From the NCBI RefSeq assembly GCF_006738645.1, contig NZ_AP019700.1:4136001-4200000 (forward strand): 64,000 nucleotides of DNA, given 5' to 3'. This document shows positions 7,990-17,208 of this stretch, one piece after another (the first letter of the stretch is position 1; each line of letters begins with the position of its first letter). The notes beneath the pieces were generated by a model. That model made no database searches, was not told the origin of the DNA, and saw only the letters and a list, made by a program, of their open reading frames with translations. The translations under genes and the position numbers were made by a program. The DNA is from Stella humosa (GTDB taxonomy: Bacteria; Pseudomonadota; Alphaproteobacteria; ATCC43930; Allostellaceae).

Positions 7990-9477
7990 ATGGCAGAGCA
8001 TGTGCTGGCGATCGACCAGGGCACGACCAGCACGCGGGCGATCGTCTTCACCGCCCGCGGCCGGGAGCGGTCGCGTGCGCAGGCCGAGCTGACCCAGCAC
8101 TATCCCGGCCCCGGCTGGGTCGAGCACGACGCCGAGGAGATCTGGCAGGCGACCCTGGACGTCACCCGCCAGGCGATGGCCGGGGCCGGCCTGGCCGCGT
8201 GCGACATCGCCGGCATCGGCATCACCAACCAGCGCGAGACGACCATCCTGTGGGACCGCGCCACCGGCCGGCCGGTCGCCCCCGCCATCGTCTGGCAGGA
8301 CCGCCGCACGGCCGAGCGCTGTGCCGCCCTGGCCGCCGAGGGGGCCGAGCCGATGGTGCGCGCGCGCACCGGCCTGCTGCTCGATCCTTATTTCTCGGCC
8401 ACCAAGATCGCCTGGCTGCTGGACCGCACCGAGGGGCTGCGCGCGCGCGCCGAGCGGGGCGAGATCGCCTTCGGCACGGTCGACTGCTTCCTGCTTTGGC
8501 GCCTGACCGGCGGCCGGGTGCACGCGACCGACGCCACCAACGCCGCCCGCACCCTGCTGTTCGACATCCACCGGCAGGACTGGGACGACGAGCTGCTGCG
8601 CCTGTTCGGCGTGCCGCGCGCCATGCTGCCGGCCGTGCATGACTGCGCGCACGCGTTCGGCACGACCGACCCGGCGCTGTTCGGCGGGGCGATTGCCGTG
8701 CGCGGCATGGCCGGCGACCAGCAGGCGGCCACCATCGGCCAGGCCTGCGTGCGGCCCGGCATGATCAAGAGCACCTACGGCACCGGCTGCTTCATGCTGC
8801 TGAACACCGGCGACCATCCGGTCGTGTCGCAGAACCGGCTGCTGACCACCGTCGCCTATCGCCTGGACGGCCGGGCCACCTACGCCTTGGAAGGCAGCAT
8901 CTTCGTCGCCGGGGCGGCCGTGCAGTGGCTGCGCGACGGGCTGCGGCTGATCGCCAGCGCCGGCCAGACCGAGCAGCTGGCCCATGCCGCCGCACCCGAG
9001 CGCAGCGTCTATCTGGTGCCGGCCTTCACGGGCCTGGGCGCCCCTTACTGGGACGCCGACGCGCGCGGGGCGATCCTGGGGCTGACGCGCGACACCGGCA
9101 TCGCCGACATCGTGCGCGCAGCACTGGAGGCCGTGTGCTTCCAGACCCGCGACCTGCTGGAGGCGATGACGGCCGATGGCGCGGCCCCGCCCACCAACCT
9201 GCGGGTCGATGGCGGCATGACCGCCAACGACTGGGCCATGCAGTTCCTGGCCGACATGCTGGCGGTGCCGGTGGAACGTCCGGCCGTGACCGAGACCACC
9301 GCCCTGGGTGCCGCCGCGCTCGCCGGCATCGGCGCCGGCATCATCCCGGGGCTGGATGCGCTGGAGACCTTCTGGCACCTCGACCGGCGCTACGAACCGG
9401 CCATGGCCACGCCCGAGCGCGACCGCCGCTATGCAGGCTGGAAGGACGCCGTGTCGCGGGTGCGCACCCGGGCGTAG
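7990..9477 (+). CDS. glpK: Glycerol kinase
   Basis: This 495-residue protein has the normal length for the family. It phosphorylates glycerol to sn-glycerol 3-phosphate with ATP. The two FGGY-kinase domains are complete: the N-terminal phosphate-binding [13 protein letters not shown], the substrate region [32 protein letters not shown], the [13 protein letters not shown] segment and the C-terminal [15 protein letters not shown] 7990 follows a GGGGAGG ribosome site. The usual partners glpF, glpD and glpR are not in the window, so it appears monocistronic. A weak promoter candidate is TTGACC at 7931-7936 with CACGAT at 7955-7960. Confidence 0.97.
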   Translation: MAEHVLAIDQGTTSTRAIVFTARGRERSRAQAELTQHYPGPGWVEHDAEEIWQATLDVTRQAMAGAGLAACDIAGIGITNQRETTILWDRATGRPVAPAIVWQDRRTAERCAALAAEGAEPMVRARTGLLLDPYFSATKIAWLLDRTEGLRARAERGEIAFGTVDCFLLWRLTGGRVHATDATNAARTLLFDIHRQDWDDELLRLFGVPRAMLPAVHDCAHAFGTTDPALFGGAIAVRGMAGDQQAATIGQACVRPGMIKSTYGTGCFMLLNTGDHPVVSQNRLLTTVAYRLDGRATYALEGSIFVAGAAVQWLRDGLRLIASAGQTEQLAHAAAPERSVYLVPAFTGLGAPYWDADARGAILGLTRDTGIADIVRAALEAVCFQTRDLLEAMTADGAAPPTNLRVDGGMTANDWAMQFLADMLAVPVERPAVTETTALGAAALAGIGAGIIPGLDALETFWHLDRRYEPAMATPERDRRYAGWKDAVSRVRTRA

Positions 9478-9526
9478 CAGCCAACGGGTCAACAGCCAGA
9501 GGGCGAGCAGGCGATGGGACAGCCCG

Positions 9527-11140
9527 TCAGGCGACCTCGACGATCCCCAGCTTCAGCAGCGCGCCGGCCTCGCGCAGGAGGGCGGCACGGCGGTCGTGGG
9601 GCAGCAGGGCGGCCAGGCCCGCCACCGTCTCCGGGCTGACGGCCAGCGCCGCCAGGATGCGGGCGCGCTCGGCCGGCGCCAGGAACAGTCGCTCGTCTTC
9701 GGGCAGGCCGGCCCAGCGGCGGCGGCTGTCGCCGTCGACGCCGGCCGCCAGGCGCAGCATCGTGCCCGGCGCCAGCGTGCGCGTCGGATAGTGGGCGAAG
9801 ACCTTGTGGATGTCCGGGCGCGACCCGCGCGGCGGCTCGGCTGCCTGCGGGGCCGACCGGCGGAGGCGGTCGAGGTCCGCCCACAAGGTACGATAGCGGG
9901 CGACGATGGCGGGCCAGGCATGCTCGGCCGCGCGGGCCCGCGCGGCCGCCGCCATCTGCCGCCGGCGCGCCGGGTCGGCCGCCAGCGTCGCGATCGCCAC
10001 GGCGGCCGCATCGGCATCGACCGCCACCGTCGCCGCCATGGCCCCGAGGAACCCCGTCAGGTCCAGGTGGCCCGCCTCATGGGCGTGGGTGAAGATCGCC
10101 CCGCCGCCGGCGGCCGGCATGGTCGTCGGCACCAGCAGCCCGTCGACGCCGTCGCGCACCGTCTCGCGATAGCCGTTCCAGTCGCTGGCGACCACCGGCA
10201 GGCCGGCCGCCATCGCCTCCAGCGGCGTCAGGCCGAACGTCTCCTGCACATTGTCCACCAGCGAGATGAAGATGTCGGCCGCCGACCAGATGCCGGCCCG
10301 GACGGCCGGGTCGCGCCCGTCGAGGAAGACCGTGCGAACGGATGGACAGGCCTCCGCCGCGCCCTGCTCGAACAGCCGGCGCCCGGCCGCGTCGGCGAAC
10401 CAGCCCGCCTGCACCAGGACGAGGCGCCGGCCGGGGCAGCGCCGGGCAGCACCCTCGGCCGCCAGGTGCAGCGGCAGCGGATTGGCCTTCCGCTCCGCGC
10501 TGAGGCGCCCGACATAGAGCAGCACGACGTCGGCTTCGACCACGCCCAGGCGCTGGCGCCAGTCCGCGCGCCGGCCGTCGTCGCGCGCCAGTGCCGCGAC
10601 ATCGACGCCGAGCGGGATCACCGGTAGCTGCGGCAGGGGCGGCGCCGGGGTGCCGCCCAGGCGCCAGGCGAGATAGTCGCGCTCGCCGGCCAAGACGCCT
10701 TCGACCGCGCGCCGGACCGATTGGGACGGGCATACCAGCGCATCCCACGGCATCACGGGGGCCGTCACCAATGCGGCCAGCGCCTCGAACGCCGGCAGCG
10801 AGGCGATCGCATGGGTGACGCCGGTCAGCGAATAGGCCCGGCCGCCGCGCCGGTGCCGGTCCCAGGCGGCCTGGGCCAGCGAAGGATTGGGCAGGTGCAG
10901 CAGCCCCGCCCGTTCCGGGCTGGTCGGCGCCACGGGAACGGGCGCGCCCAGGGCCGCCAGGGTCGCCTCCGCCTGGGCCGCGGTGGCCCCGCCGGCCAGC
11001 ACCAGCGGCAGCGGCCCGGCGCCGCAATCGCGCGCCAGCGCCGCGAGGAACGCCGAGGAGGCGACCGTGGCGCCGAACGGCTTGCCCGCCCCCGGCACCT
11101 CGTAGAGCTGCGGGTGGAAGAAGGTGGCGGCGACGGTCAT
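9527..11140 (-). CDS. Glycosyltransferase, GT-B fold (family 4-like)
   Basis: This is a 537-residue protein. The C-terminal half of a GT-B glycosyltransferase is evident: VVLLYVGRLSAERKAN, then ADIFISLVDNVQETFGLTPL with the E-x7-E type acidic pair, EAMAAGLPVVASDWNGYRE and DGVDGLLVP, which bind the nucleotide-sugar donor. The N-terminal Rossmann domain is less conserved. About 110 extra residues at the C-terminus (from about 430) have no assigned domain. It starts at ATG 11138-11140, overlapping the stop of the FAD oxidoreductase by 4 nt, so the two are co-translated. That pairing with an amino-acid oxidase is unexpected, and donor and acceptor are unknown. Confidence 0.85.
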   Translation of the reverse strand: MTVAATFFHPQLYEVPGAGKPFGATVASSAFLAALARDCGAGPLPLVLAGGATAAQAEATLAALGAPVPVAPTSPERAGLLHLPNPSLAQAAWDRHRRGGRAYSLTGVTHAIASLPAFEALAALVTAPVMPWDALVCPSQSVRRAVEGVLAGERDYLAWRLGGTPAPPLPQLPVIPLGVDVAALARDDGRRADWRQRLGVVEADVVLLYVGRLSAERKANPLPLHLAAEGAARRCPGRRLVLVQAGWFADAAGRRLFEQGAAEACPSVRTVFLDGRDPAVRAGIWSAADIFISLVDNVQETFGLTPLEAMAAGLPVVASDWNGYRETVRDGVDGLLVPTTMPAAGGGAIFTHAHEAGHLDLTGFLGAMAATVAVDADAAAVAIATLAADPARRRQMAAAARARAAEHAWPAIVARYRTLWADLDRLRRSAPQAAEPPRGSRPDIHKVFAHYPTRTLAPGTMLRLAAGVDGDSRRRWAGLPEDERLFLAPAERARILAALAVSPETVAGLAALLPHDRRAALLREAGALLKLGIVEVA

Positions 11141-12348
11141 GCCGCCGCGACCGCCTGCGCCTGGCGGTCGAGGGGCGGAAATCGGTCTGGCGTGAGGGCG
11201 GCGATGTCGAGCCGCGGCGACCGCCCGGTGGCCAGGTCGGCGATCATCTCCCCCGTCACGACCGACAGGCAGATGCCGTCGCCTTCGTGCCCGGTGGCGA
11301 CCAGCAGGTTGGCGATGCGGCCGCTCCGGCCGATGATCGGCAACTTGTCCGGCACATAGGGCCGCAAGCCGCCGAAGGCGCGCAGCATCGCGACCCCGGC
11401 CAGGGCCGGCAGTCGGCGCACCGCCTCGTGCACGATCGCCGCCACGCCGTCCGGCGTGGTGGAGCGGTCGAAGCCGACGAAGGCGCGCGTCGAGCCGATG
11501 ATGCATTGCCCCTGGGCATTCACCTCCATGCAGAAGCCATGGCCCAGGCGCACCAGCGGGTCGGTCGAGCGCGCGACCGCGTCCGGATCGGCCTTGGCCA
11601 GCAGGTAGTTGGCCGACATCAGGTAGTGCGTGGCGATGCCGGGTGCCCGCGCCGTCACCACCAACTCGCCCCGGCGGGGAATGACCGGCAGGTCGAGGCC
11701 GACCATGGCCCCCAGCGCCGCCGACCAGACGCCGGCCGCGAAGACGAACTGCTCGGCGCGGACCCGCCCGCGCGTCGTGTCGACCGCCACGATGCGGTCG
11801 CCCGCCATCTCGAAGCCGGTGGGATCGGCCTCCCACAGCGTCGCGGCCCCCCGGTCGACCGCGCGCGCGACCTGGCCCAGCGTCATCAGGTAGGGGCTGA
11901 CGATCGCCTCGCCCGGGCAACGAAAGGCGCCGTGCAGGTCAGGGGCCAGGTTCGGCTCCAGCGCCAGCATCCCGGGCCGGTCGAGGTAATCCATGTCGAA
12001 GCCGTAGGAGCGCACGCCGGCCGCCCGCTCCTCCAGCTCGTCCAGCGAGGCCGGGTCCTCGACGATCAGCAGCCCGCCGCAGGGGCGATAGTCGACGTCG
12101 CGGCCGATGTCGGCCACCACCTCGGGATAGAGGCGCTTGCTTTCGGCCGCCATGGCCATCACCAGGCCGGGCTTCTTGGACGAGATGGAGACATAGCCGT
12201 CGCAGGCGCCGGACGTGCCGGCGGTCGGCATCGCGCGGTCGACCAGCGCCACCTTCAGCCCGCGCCGCGTCAGGTGATAGGCGCAGGCGGCACCGACGAT
12301 GCCCGCCCCCAGAATGGCGATGTCGGCTTCGACGGTCGGCTGCGTCAT
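11137..12348 (-). CDS. FAD-dependent oxidoreductase, DAO/glycine-oxidase family
   Basis: This is a 403-residue flavoenzyme. The N-terminal dinucleotide site AILGAGIVGAACAYHL and the following VALVDRA are classical for the D-amino-acid oxidase/sarcosine oxidase family. The C-terminal GLRPYVPDKLPIIGR and VATGHEGDGI are the usual FAD/substrate segments. Members oxidise the C-N bond of amino acids such as D-amino acids, sarcosine, glycine or hydroxyproline. ATG 12346-12348 (MTQPTVEADIAI) was chosen because the upstream in-frame sequence is unconserved. The divergent neighbours are a [2Fe-2S] protein and an FAD/NAD subunit. Together they resemble the three-subunit HcnABC/D-hydroxyproline dehydrogenase type. 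Confidence 0.9.
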   Translation of the reverse strand: MTQPTVEADIAILGAGIVGAACAYHLTRRGLKVALVDRAMPTAGTSGACDGYVSISSKKPGLVMAMAAESKRLYPEVVADIGRDVDYRPCGGLLIVEDPASLDELEERAAGVRSYGFDMDYLDRPGMLALEPNLAPDLHGAFRCPGEAIVSPYLMTLGQVARAVDRGAATLWEADPTGFEMAGDRIVAVDTTRGRVRAEQFVFAAGVWSAALGAMVGLDLPVIPRRGELVVTARAPGIATHYLMSANYLLAKADPDAVARSTDPLVRLGHGFCMEVNAQGQCIIGSTRAFVGFDRSTTPDGVAAIVHEAVRRLPALAGVAMLRAFGGLRPYVPDKLPIIGRSGRIANLLVATGHEGDGICLSVVTGEMIADLATGRSPRLDIAALTPDRFPPLDRQAQAVAAA

Positions 12349-12484
12349 CCGGCGGCGGTTCCTGCTTGCGTGTGCGCCCATCTGGTAGCGCCCCGGGCGG
12401 CGGTCCGGCAAGGGGCGGCACCCTTGCAAGCCGACCGGCCGCCACTATGCTGGCCGCGCCGCTTTCCCGGAGCCAGCCCGACCC

Positions 12485-12778
12485 GTGCCGACCGCCCGTT
12501 TCCGCAGCCTCGACCCCACGCTGTCCATGGTCGACGTGACGGTCGACGGCAAGCCGGCCCGGCTGCCCGCCGGCGAGCCGCTGGCAGCGGCCCTGCTGGC
12601 GGCCGGCCACGCCGCGTTCCACCGCTCTGCCCGCCGTGACGAACCGCGCGGGCCGTGGTGCCTGATGGGCACCTGCCTGCAATGCGTCGCCACCATCGAC
12701 GGGCATACGCAGGAACGCACCTGCCGCATCCCTGTCCGGGCCGGCATGGCGATCGAACTCGCCGGCAACCGCCCATGA
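12485..12778 (+). CDS. (2Fe-2S)-binding subunit of an amino-acid dehydrogenase
   Basis: This is a 97-residue protein with a GTG start at 12485; ATG 12529 would shorten it by 14 residues. VDVTVDGKPARLPAGEPLAA begins the ferredoxin-like fold. The cluster ligand pattern is partly visible as WCLMGTCLQCVATIDG and the later CRIP. This is the HcnA / hydroxyproline-dehydrogenase gamma type, which has a short ferredoxin domain only. It overlaps the start of the FAD subunit by 4 nt (ATGA at 12775-12778), so the two are translationally coupled. It would pass electrons between the flavin subunits at the membrane or in the cytosol. Confidence 0.88.
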   Translation: MPTARFRSLDPTLSMVDVTVDGKPARLPAGEPLAAALLAAGHAAFHRSARRDEPRGPWCLMGTCLQCVATIDGHTQERTCRIPVRAGMAIELAGNRP

Positions 12779-13915
12779 ATCCGCCGACCGGGATGCCCGA
12801 CGTCGCCATCGTCGGCGCCGGCCCGGCCGGTGCGACGGCCGCCCTGGCGCTGGCCGAGGCAGGCCTGCGCGTGCTGCTGCTGGACGACAACGCCGCGGCG
12901 GGCGGCCAGGTATTCCGTGCCAACCCGGTCGGCCGCCCCTGGACCGGCCCCGGGTCCGATCCACGCGGGCCGGCCCTGCGCCGGCGCCTGGCCGACGCGG
13001 CCGGCATCGACCACGGCCGCGCGCGTGCCGGTCGCGGCCGTGGTCGATGCCGCCCGCCTGCCGGGGCCGCTGACCGCGGTCGGGCTCGCGACCGTGCCCG
13101 GCCTGCTGGCCCGCGGTATCGCTTGGCGCGCGCGGCTGGCCCTGGCGGGAATACCGGTGCTGTCCGGCCACATGGTGACCGCCATCGACGGCGACCCGGA
13201 CGGCGTGACCGGCGTGGAGGTGGCCGCCATCGACCGCGACTGGCAGCCCCGGCGGGGGCAGCGTCGGCGGATCGCCGCCAGCATCGTCGGCATGGGCTTC
13301 GGGGTGCGCCCCAACATCGAGCTGACCCGGCTGGCCGGCGCCGAGCATGGCTGGGACGCCGCACTCGGCGGCTGGCACCCGCTGCGCAGTGCAGAGCTGG
13401 AAACGACCGTGCCCGGCCTATTCGTGGCCGGCGACGGCGGCGGCGTGCTGGGCGTCGACAACGCCCTGGCCGAGGGCGCGATCGCCGCCGACGCCATCGC
13501 CCGGCGCCTCGGCCACGCCAACCGCGCGCTGCTCGGCTGGCGCGCATCGGCCGCTGCGGCGCGGCGGGGCCGCCAGCGCCTGTTCCGCACCGTGCTGGCC
13601 GACTGGTCGGCCCTGCGGCCCGGCGCCTTCGCGGCCACAACGCCCGACACCATCGTCTGCCGCTGCGAGGATGTGACGGCAGGCGAGCTGGCCCAGGCCG
13701 TCGCCGCCGGCTATCGCGCGCCAGGCCCGCTCAAGATGGCGACCCGGGCCGGCATGGGCCTGTGCCAGGGCCGGGTCTGCGCGCCGGCCGTGCAGCACCT
13801 GCTGGCGCGCGAGGCCGGCCTCGACCCGGCCGGCATCCCGCCGCCGACCGCCCGCGTGCCGCTGCGGCCCCTGCCGCTGTCGGCCTTCATCGACGCGACG
13901 GCCGCGGCCGACTAG
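12775..13915 (+). pseudogene. FAD/NAD(P)-dependent oxidoreductase subunit, frameshifted with internal deletion
   Basis: The first about 82 codons (ATG 12775; VAIVGAGPAGATAALALAEA, the FAD site) are in one frame. From 13022 the homologous protein continues in the +1 frame (VPVAAVVDAARLPGPL to the stop at 13913-13915). About 80-110 residues normal for this HcnB-like family (usual length about 460-470) are missing at the junction, including the segment that closes the first FAD-binding motif. The C-terminal BFD-like [2Fe-2S] ligands are intact (IVCRCEDVT and GLCQGRVC). The junction lies inside a perfect 20-bp inverted repeat. Either the gene is genuinely broken or the assembly lost a segment here. 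Its 3' end overlaps the convergent MFS gene by 4 nt. Confidence 0.85.
13002..13052. repeat. Perfect 20-bp inverted repeat with 11-nt loop at the frameshift junction
   Basis: The arms 13002-13021 and 13033-13052 are exact reverse complements (ends CGGCATCGACC and GGTCGATGCCG). Loop 13022-13032 is CGCGTGCCGGT. The left arm belongs to the upstream reading frame (AGIDHGRA) and the right arm to the downstream frame (VAAVVDAA), so the palindrome marks the exact break in the oxidoreductase gene. Confidence 0.9.
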
Positions 13916-15141
13916 ACGGGCCGGCGGCGGCCGGCCAGGAAGGCAGCGATGGCCAGCGCCTGGACCATCGCCGCCGCCAGGAAAAGGCCGCCCTCCGGCG
14001 CCAGCTCGCGCACCAGCCCGAAGGCGGCCGGCGCGAAGGCGTAGGCACCCTGGGCCAGGGCGACGATCAGGGCCACGACGCGCGGCACGTCGGCCCGGGC
14101 GAACTCCACCTGGGCGATGAGGGGCGGCAGCGAGGTGGCATTGCCGATGCCGGCGCCGAACAGCAGGACGCCCAGCAGCAGCAGGGGAACGTTGCCGTCC
14201 GCCGCCAGGAGGAGCGCGCCCGAGCCTGCGATCTGCACAGCATAGCTGGCGCAGGCGACCAGGCGGCGGTCGGCGCCCGCCGGCATGGCCCAGCCCACCA
14301 AGGTGCGCCCCGCGATGGCCGCCGCCGTCGCAGCACCCATGGCAATGCCCGCCGACGCGGCCCCCAGCGCCGGCACCAGGACCGAGAACAGGTGGGCGAT
14401 CAGGCCGATCTGGGCAAAAAGGCTGAGCGCCATGGCGGCCGACAGCGTCAGGAAGCGATGGTCGCGCCACAGTGCGGCGGGGGCCGGCAAGGCCGCTGCC
14501 GCGGCGGCGGGTGCCTCCGGTGCGGCGATCCCCGCCGCCTCGCCATCCGGCAGCAGGCCCATCGCCGCGGGCGACCGCGCCAGGAAGAGGTCGGCCAGCA
14601 GCCAGACCGCCAGCACCATGACGACGCCCACCAGCAGTGCGGCTGCCGGGAAGCCCAGTTGGGCGATCGCCGCCACCCACAAGGGCGAGAAGACCACGCC
14701 GCCGATGCTGGCGCCGTTGTAGGCCATGGCCAGCGCCGCCGGCCGCCGCCGCGCGAACCAGGGCGAGACGATGGCGTTCACCGCCGCCGCCCCCATCGCG
14801 ACCCAGCCGGCACCGCTGAACAGCGTGGCGAGGAACAACTGCCACGGCGCCTCTGCCAGCGCCCAGCCGGCGACCCCGGCCGCCAGCGCGCAGGCGCCGG
14901 CCTTGGTCACCTTTGGCACTCCGAAGCGGCGATAGAGCCGTGGCAGGTTGGCGACGACGAAGGCGCCGAAGAGGAAGTGGACCGTGACCGCCGTCGACAC
15001 CAGCGCCAGCGACCAGCCGCGTGCCTCGCGCACCGCATGCAGATAGACCGGCGGCCCATAGAAGCCGACACCCCAGCCGAACACGGCCAGCACGAAGGCC
15101 GCGCCCACCACCCGCCATCCGTAGAATCCATGCGCCGCCAT
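13912..15141 (-). CDS. MFS transporter
   Basis: This is a 409-residue membrane protein with about 12 hydrophobic segments in two six-helix halves, separated by a hydrophilic loop around residues 185-215 that is rich in Pro, Ala and Glu. MFS features include an Arg-rich cytoplasmic loop LPRLYRRFGVPKVTK after helix 2 and WFARRRPAALAMAYNGAS after helix 4. The latter resembles OFA/monocarboxylate-type carriers. I start at ATG 15139-15141 (MAAHGFYGWRVV), since HGFYGW(R/K)VV is the usual N-terminus of that group. Substrate is unknown. It is tail-to-tail with the amino-acid dehydrogenase genes. Confidence 0.88.
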   Translation of the reverse strand: MAAHGFYGWRVVGAAFVLAVFGWGVGFYGPPVYLHAVREARGWSLALVSTAVTVHFLFGAFVVANLPRLYRRFGVPKVTKAGACALAAGVAGWALAEAPWQLFLATLFSGAGWVAMGAAAVNAIVSPWFARRRPAALAMAYNGASIGGVVFSPLWVAAIAQLGFPAAALLVGVVMVLAVWLLADLFLARSPAAMGLLPDGEAAGIAAPEAPAAAAAALPAPAALWRDHRFLTLSAAMALSLFAQIGLIAHLFSVLVPALGAASAGIAMGAATAAAIAGRTLVGWAMPAGADRRLVACASYAVQIAGSGALLLAADGNVPLLLLGVLLFGAGIGNATSLPPLIAQVEFARADVPRVVALIVALAQGAYAFAPAAFGLVRELAPEGGLFLAAAMVQALAIAAFLAGRRRPV

Positions 15142-15251
15142 GCCGTGTCCGATCCTGAAGCCTGGAAGGGGCACAACATGCCGGCTGCGGTGGCCGCGAT
15201 GTTACGACGGTGGTCGAATGGTCCCGGCCATCCGGTCCGGCTGCGGGATGC

Positions 15252-15674
15252 TCAGTCCTTGATATTCAGGGCGATCTGGCACGTCGTTCCCGTCCACGAC
15301 GACGCGCTGTCGCACTTCGCCCCTCTCTCGCTGAACGGATAGCCGCTGCTGGGGCAGGAGTTCGTGTTGATGAAGTAGGCGGCGCGGCACTGCCGACCGT
15401 CATCGAGGGTGATGATGAAGTTCCATTGCTGGGACGGGATCATGCCGTTGAGCCGGACGACGATGTCCGGGGCGGTATAGGCGCTGCCTCCGGAGAGCGA
15501 GGAGGGGTTGTCGTCGCTGCGCGCGCCATCATTGGGATTGGTGGCCTTGATCCAGCCCCGGGTGCCGGAATCGTTCTGGAACGTGGCGCGCACGGTGACA
15601 TACGTGTCGGCGGCGGCGAGCAGCGCCGTACAGAGCAGCACAACGGCGGCGAGCGCCGTGGACCGAATGGTCAT
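15252..15674 (-). CDS. Hypothetical small secreted protein
   Basis: This is a 140-residue protein starting at ATG 15672-15674 with GGAGGA six bases upstream. The first about 24 residues (STALAAVVLLCTALLAAADT) are a Sec signal peptide. The mature part is beta-rich with four cysteines (GRQCRAAYF, NTNSCPSSG, AKCDSASS, GTTCQIAL) that could form two disulfides. No family is recognised. It ends close to the start of the MFS gene in the same orientation but with a gap of about 110 nt, so co-transcription is uncertain. Confidence 0.7.
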   Translation of the reverse strand: MTIRSTALAAVVLLCTALLAAADTYVTVRATFQNDSGTRGWIKATNPNDGARSDDNPSSLSGGSAYTAPDIVVRLNGMIPSQQWNFIITLDDGRQCRAAYFINTNSCPSSGYPFSERGAKCDSASSWTGTTCQIALNIKD

Positions 15675-15769
15675 GGGTTTTCCTCCACTGCGGGCCAGGG
15701 GCCCGCCAGTTCCCACCACCATTCTGCGTTTAATCGTCGGTTGAAATCAACCGGACCTGGAGGCGGCGC

Positions 15770-17128
15770 CTACGCCGCGATCGCCAGCGGCGCATACCCC
15801 CGCCGTGCCGTCAACGGCAGCGTCCGGCCGACCGTCTCCTCCGTCAGGATCATCCGCAGCCGGTTCCGGTCGCCGGCGCGGGCAGCGGCGTCGGCCAGCA
15901 TCTGGCGGAAGATGTCGCGCTGGGCGTGGCTGCCGCCCAGCCGCCAGAAGTCGTTGCGGATCGGCCAGAGCAGGTCGACCACCCGCCGCCAGTCGCCGGC
16001 CCGGTGCGCCAGCACCGCCGTGGCCAGCGGTGCCGTCACCCCGGCATGGACCGGGGCCAGCGTGCCGCCGCCCTCGCCGGCGGCATGCAGGTCGGCCACC
16101 AGGCGGCCCGCGGCCTCGGTGCGGCCGGTGGCCGCCAGCGCCAGCATCCAGTGCGGCTGGGTGAAGGCAGACAGGCTGTCGCCGGCCCGCGCCTCGGCCC
16201 GGTCGGCCAGTTCGGCCCAGCGGCCGCCCACGTTCACGCCGGCGCGCTCCAGCCGCCACAGCATGGCGGCCGCGTTCTGGGCGTCGATATAGAGGTCGGG
16301 CATCGCCTTGGTCAGCGGCGAATCCAGGTTGCGGAAGCGCTCGTCATAGAGCGCCAGCACCTGGTCGAACTCGCCCAGCTCCCAGTGATAGAGCGCGCGG
16401 TGCCACCACATGTGATGGACGATGGCGGCCGCCCCCTCCCAATGGCCCTTCAGCCCGTCGAGCCAGGCGACGCCGTCGCGATGGCGGCCCTCCATCTCCA
16501 TGACGTGGGCGACCGCATGCGTGCCCCACAGGTCGAGCGGGTCGCGCTCGACGGCGGCCCGGCCCGCAGCCTCGGCCAGGCGATAGTCGCCGCATTCCTC
16601 GTGGCCGAAGGCGATGCAGGACAGCACGGTGCCGTAGCCAGGCAGGTCATCGGCCCAGCCGGCCTGGGCGCGCAGCACCGACTGCCGCATCTGCCCCACC
16701 TCGCCCAGCCAGAAATAGTTGAAGTGGGCCAGGCGCAGGGCCAGCACGTCGGTCGGGTGGTCGGCCAGGATCGCCTCCCACGCGCCCAGCATCGCCCACA
16801 GCCGGCCGTCGATCCAGGCGGCCAGCGCCTCGGCATGGCGGCGCTCGCGCGGGCTCAGGCCGGCCTCGCCGCGGCGTGCTTCGGCCAGGGCGGCGGCGGC
16901 GGCCGGCACGTTGGCGCGGTTGAAGGAGAGCATGGCGAAATAGCCGCGCAGCAGGTGGGCCATGGCGAAGCCCGGATCGGCCGCCAGTGCCGCTTCCAGA
17001 TGGCGCGCGCCATCGGTGCGATAGCGCAGATAGGACTGGATGGCCGCATCGAAGGCGGCGGCCGCCGCCGGCACGTCGGTGGAAAGGGCAAGGCCGCGCG
17101 CATCCTGCTGCATGGTCGGTGTTCCCAT
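15770..17128 (-). CDS. TTC38-like tetratricopeptide repeat protein
   Basis: This 452-residue, nearly all-helical protein is made of TPR-like units. It resembles the TTC38 family, and the segment IVHHMWWHRALYHWELGEFD with FGHEECGDYRLAEAAGRAAV is characteristic of that group, which is widespread in bacteria and animals but lacks a defined activity. No catalytic domain is attached. Start ATG 17126-17128 has GGAG ten bases upstream; ATG 17113 is an alternative. A divergent promoter arrangement with the adjacent adenylate-forming ligase suggests a linked response. The function is not known. Confidence 0.8.
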   Translation of the reverse strand: MGTPTMQQDARGLALSTDVPAAAAAFDAAIQSYLRYRTDGARHLEAALAADPGFAMAHLLRGYFAMLSFNRANVPAAAAALAEARRGEAGLSPRERRHAEALAAWIDGRLWAMLGAWEAILADHPTDVLALRLAHFNYFWLGEVGQMRQSVLRAQAGWADDLPGYGTVLSCIAFGHEECGDYRLAEAAGRAAVERDPLDLWGTHAVAHVMEMEGRHRDGVAWLDGLKGHWEGAAAIVHHMWWHRALYHWELGEFDQVLALYDERFRNLDSPLTKAMPDLYIDAQNAAAMLWRLERAGVNVGGRWAELADRAEARAGDSLSAFTQPHWMLALAATGRTEAAGRLVADLHAAGEGGGTLAPVHAGVTAPLATAVLAHRAGDWRRVVDLLWPIRNDFWRLGGSHAQRDIFRQMLADAAARAGDRNRLRMILTEETVGRTLPLTARRGYAPLAIAA

Positions 17129-17149
17129 CGGGGGCTGGCTCCGGCCGCC

Positions 17150-17178
17150 ATTGTAGCGGCCGGAGCGGCGGTTGACAG
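17150..17178 (-). promoter_or_regulatory. Sigma-70-like promoter for the TTC38-like gene
   Basis: On the minus strand a TACAAT -10 (17150-17155) is followed, 17 bp upstream, by CTGTCA (17173-17178) as a 4/6 match to the -35 box. The predicted start is about 15 nt before ATG 17128. The -35 overlaps the -35 of the opposite promoter. Confidence 0.45.
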
Positions 17179-17201
17179 CGGCGGCGGGGCATCGCTCTAT
17201 C
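17172..17201 (+). promoter_or_regulatory. Sigma-70-like promoter for the ligase gene (leaderless)
   Basis: A perfect TTGACA (17172-17177) is followed, 18 bp downstream, by TCTATC (17196-17201); TATCTT at 17198-17203 is another possible -10. The expected transcription start falls at about 17208-17210, on the ATG at 17209. No Shine-Dalgarno precedes that ATG, so the message would be leaderless. Confidence 0.5.
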
Positions 17202-17208
17202 TTTGGCG

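Noticed and set aside
7357-9492. A 711-codon minus-strand frame across glpK
   Set aside because: Glycerol kinase on the plus strand is unambiguous. Only the last 155 codons of the minus frame are a real gene.
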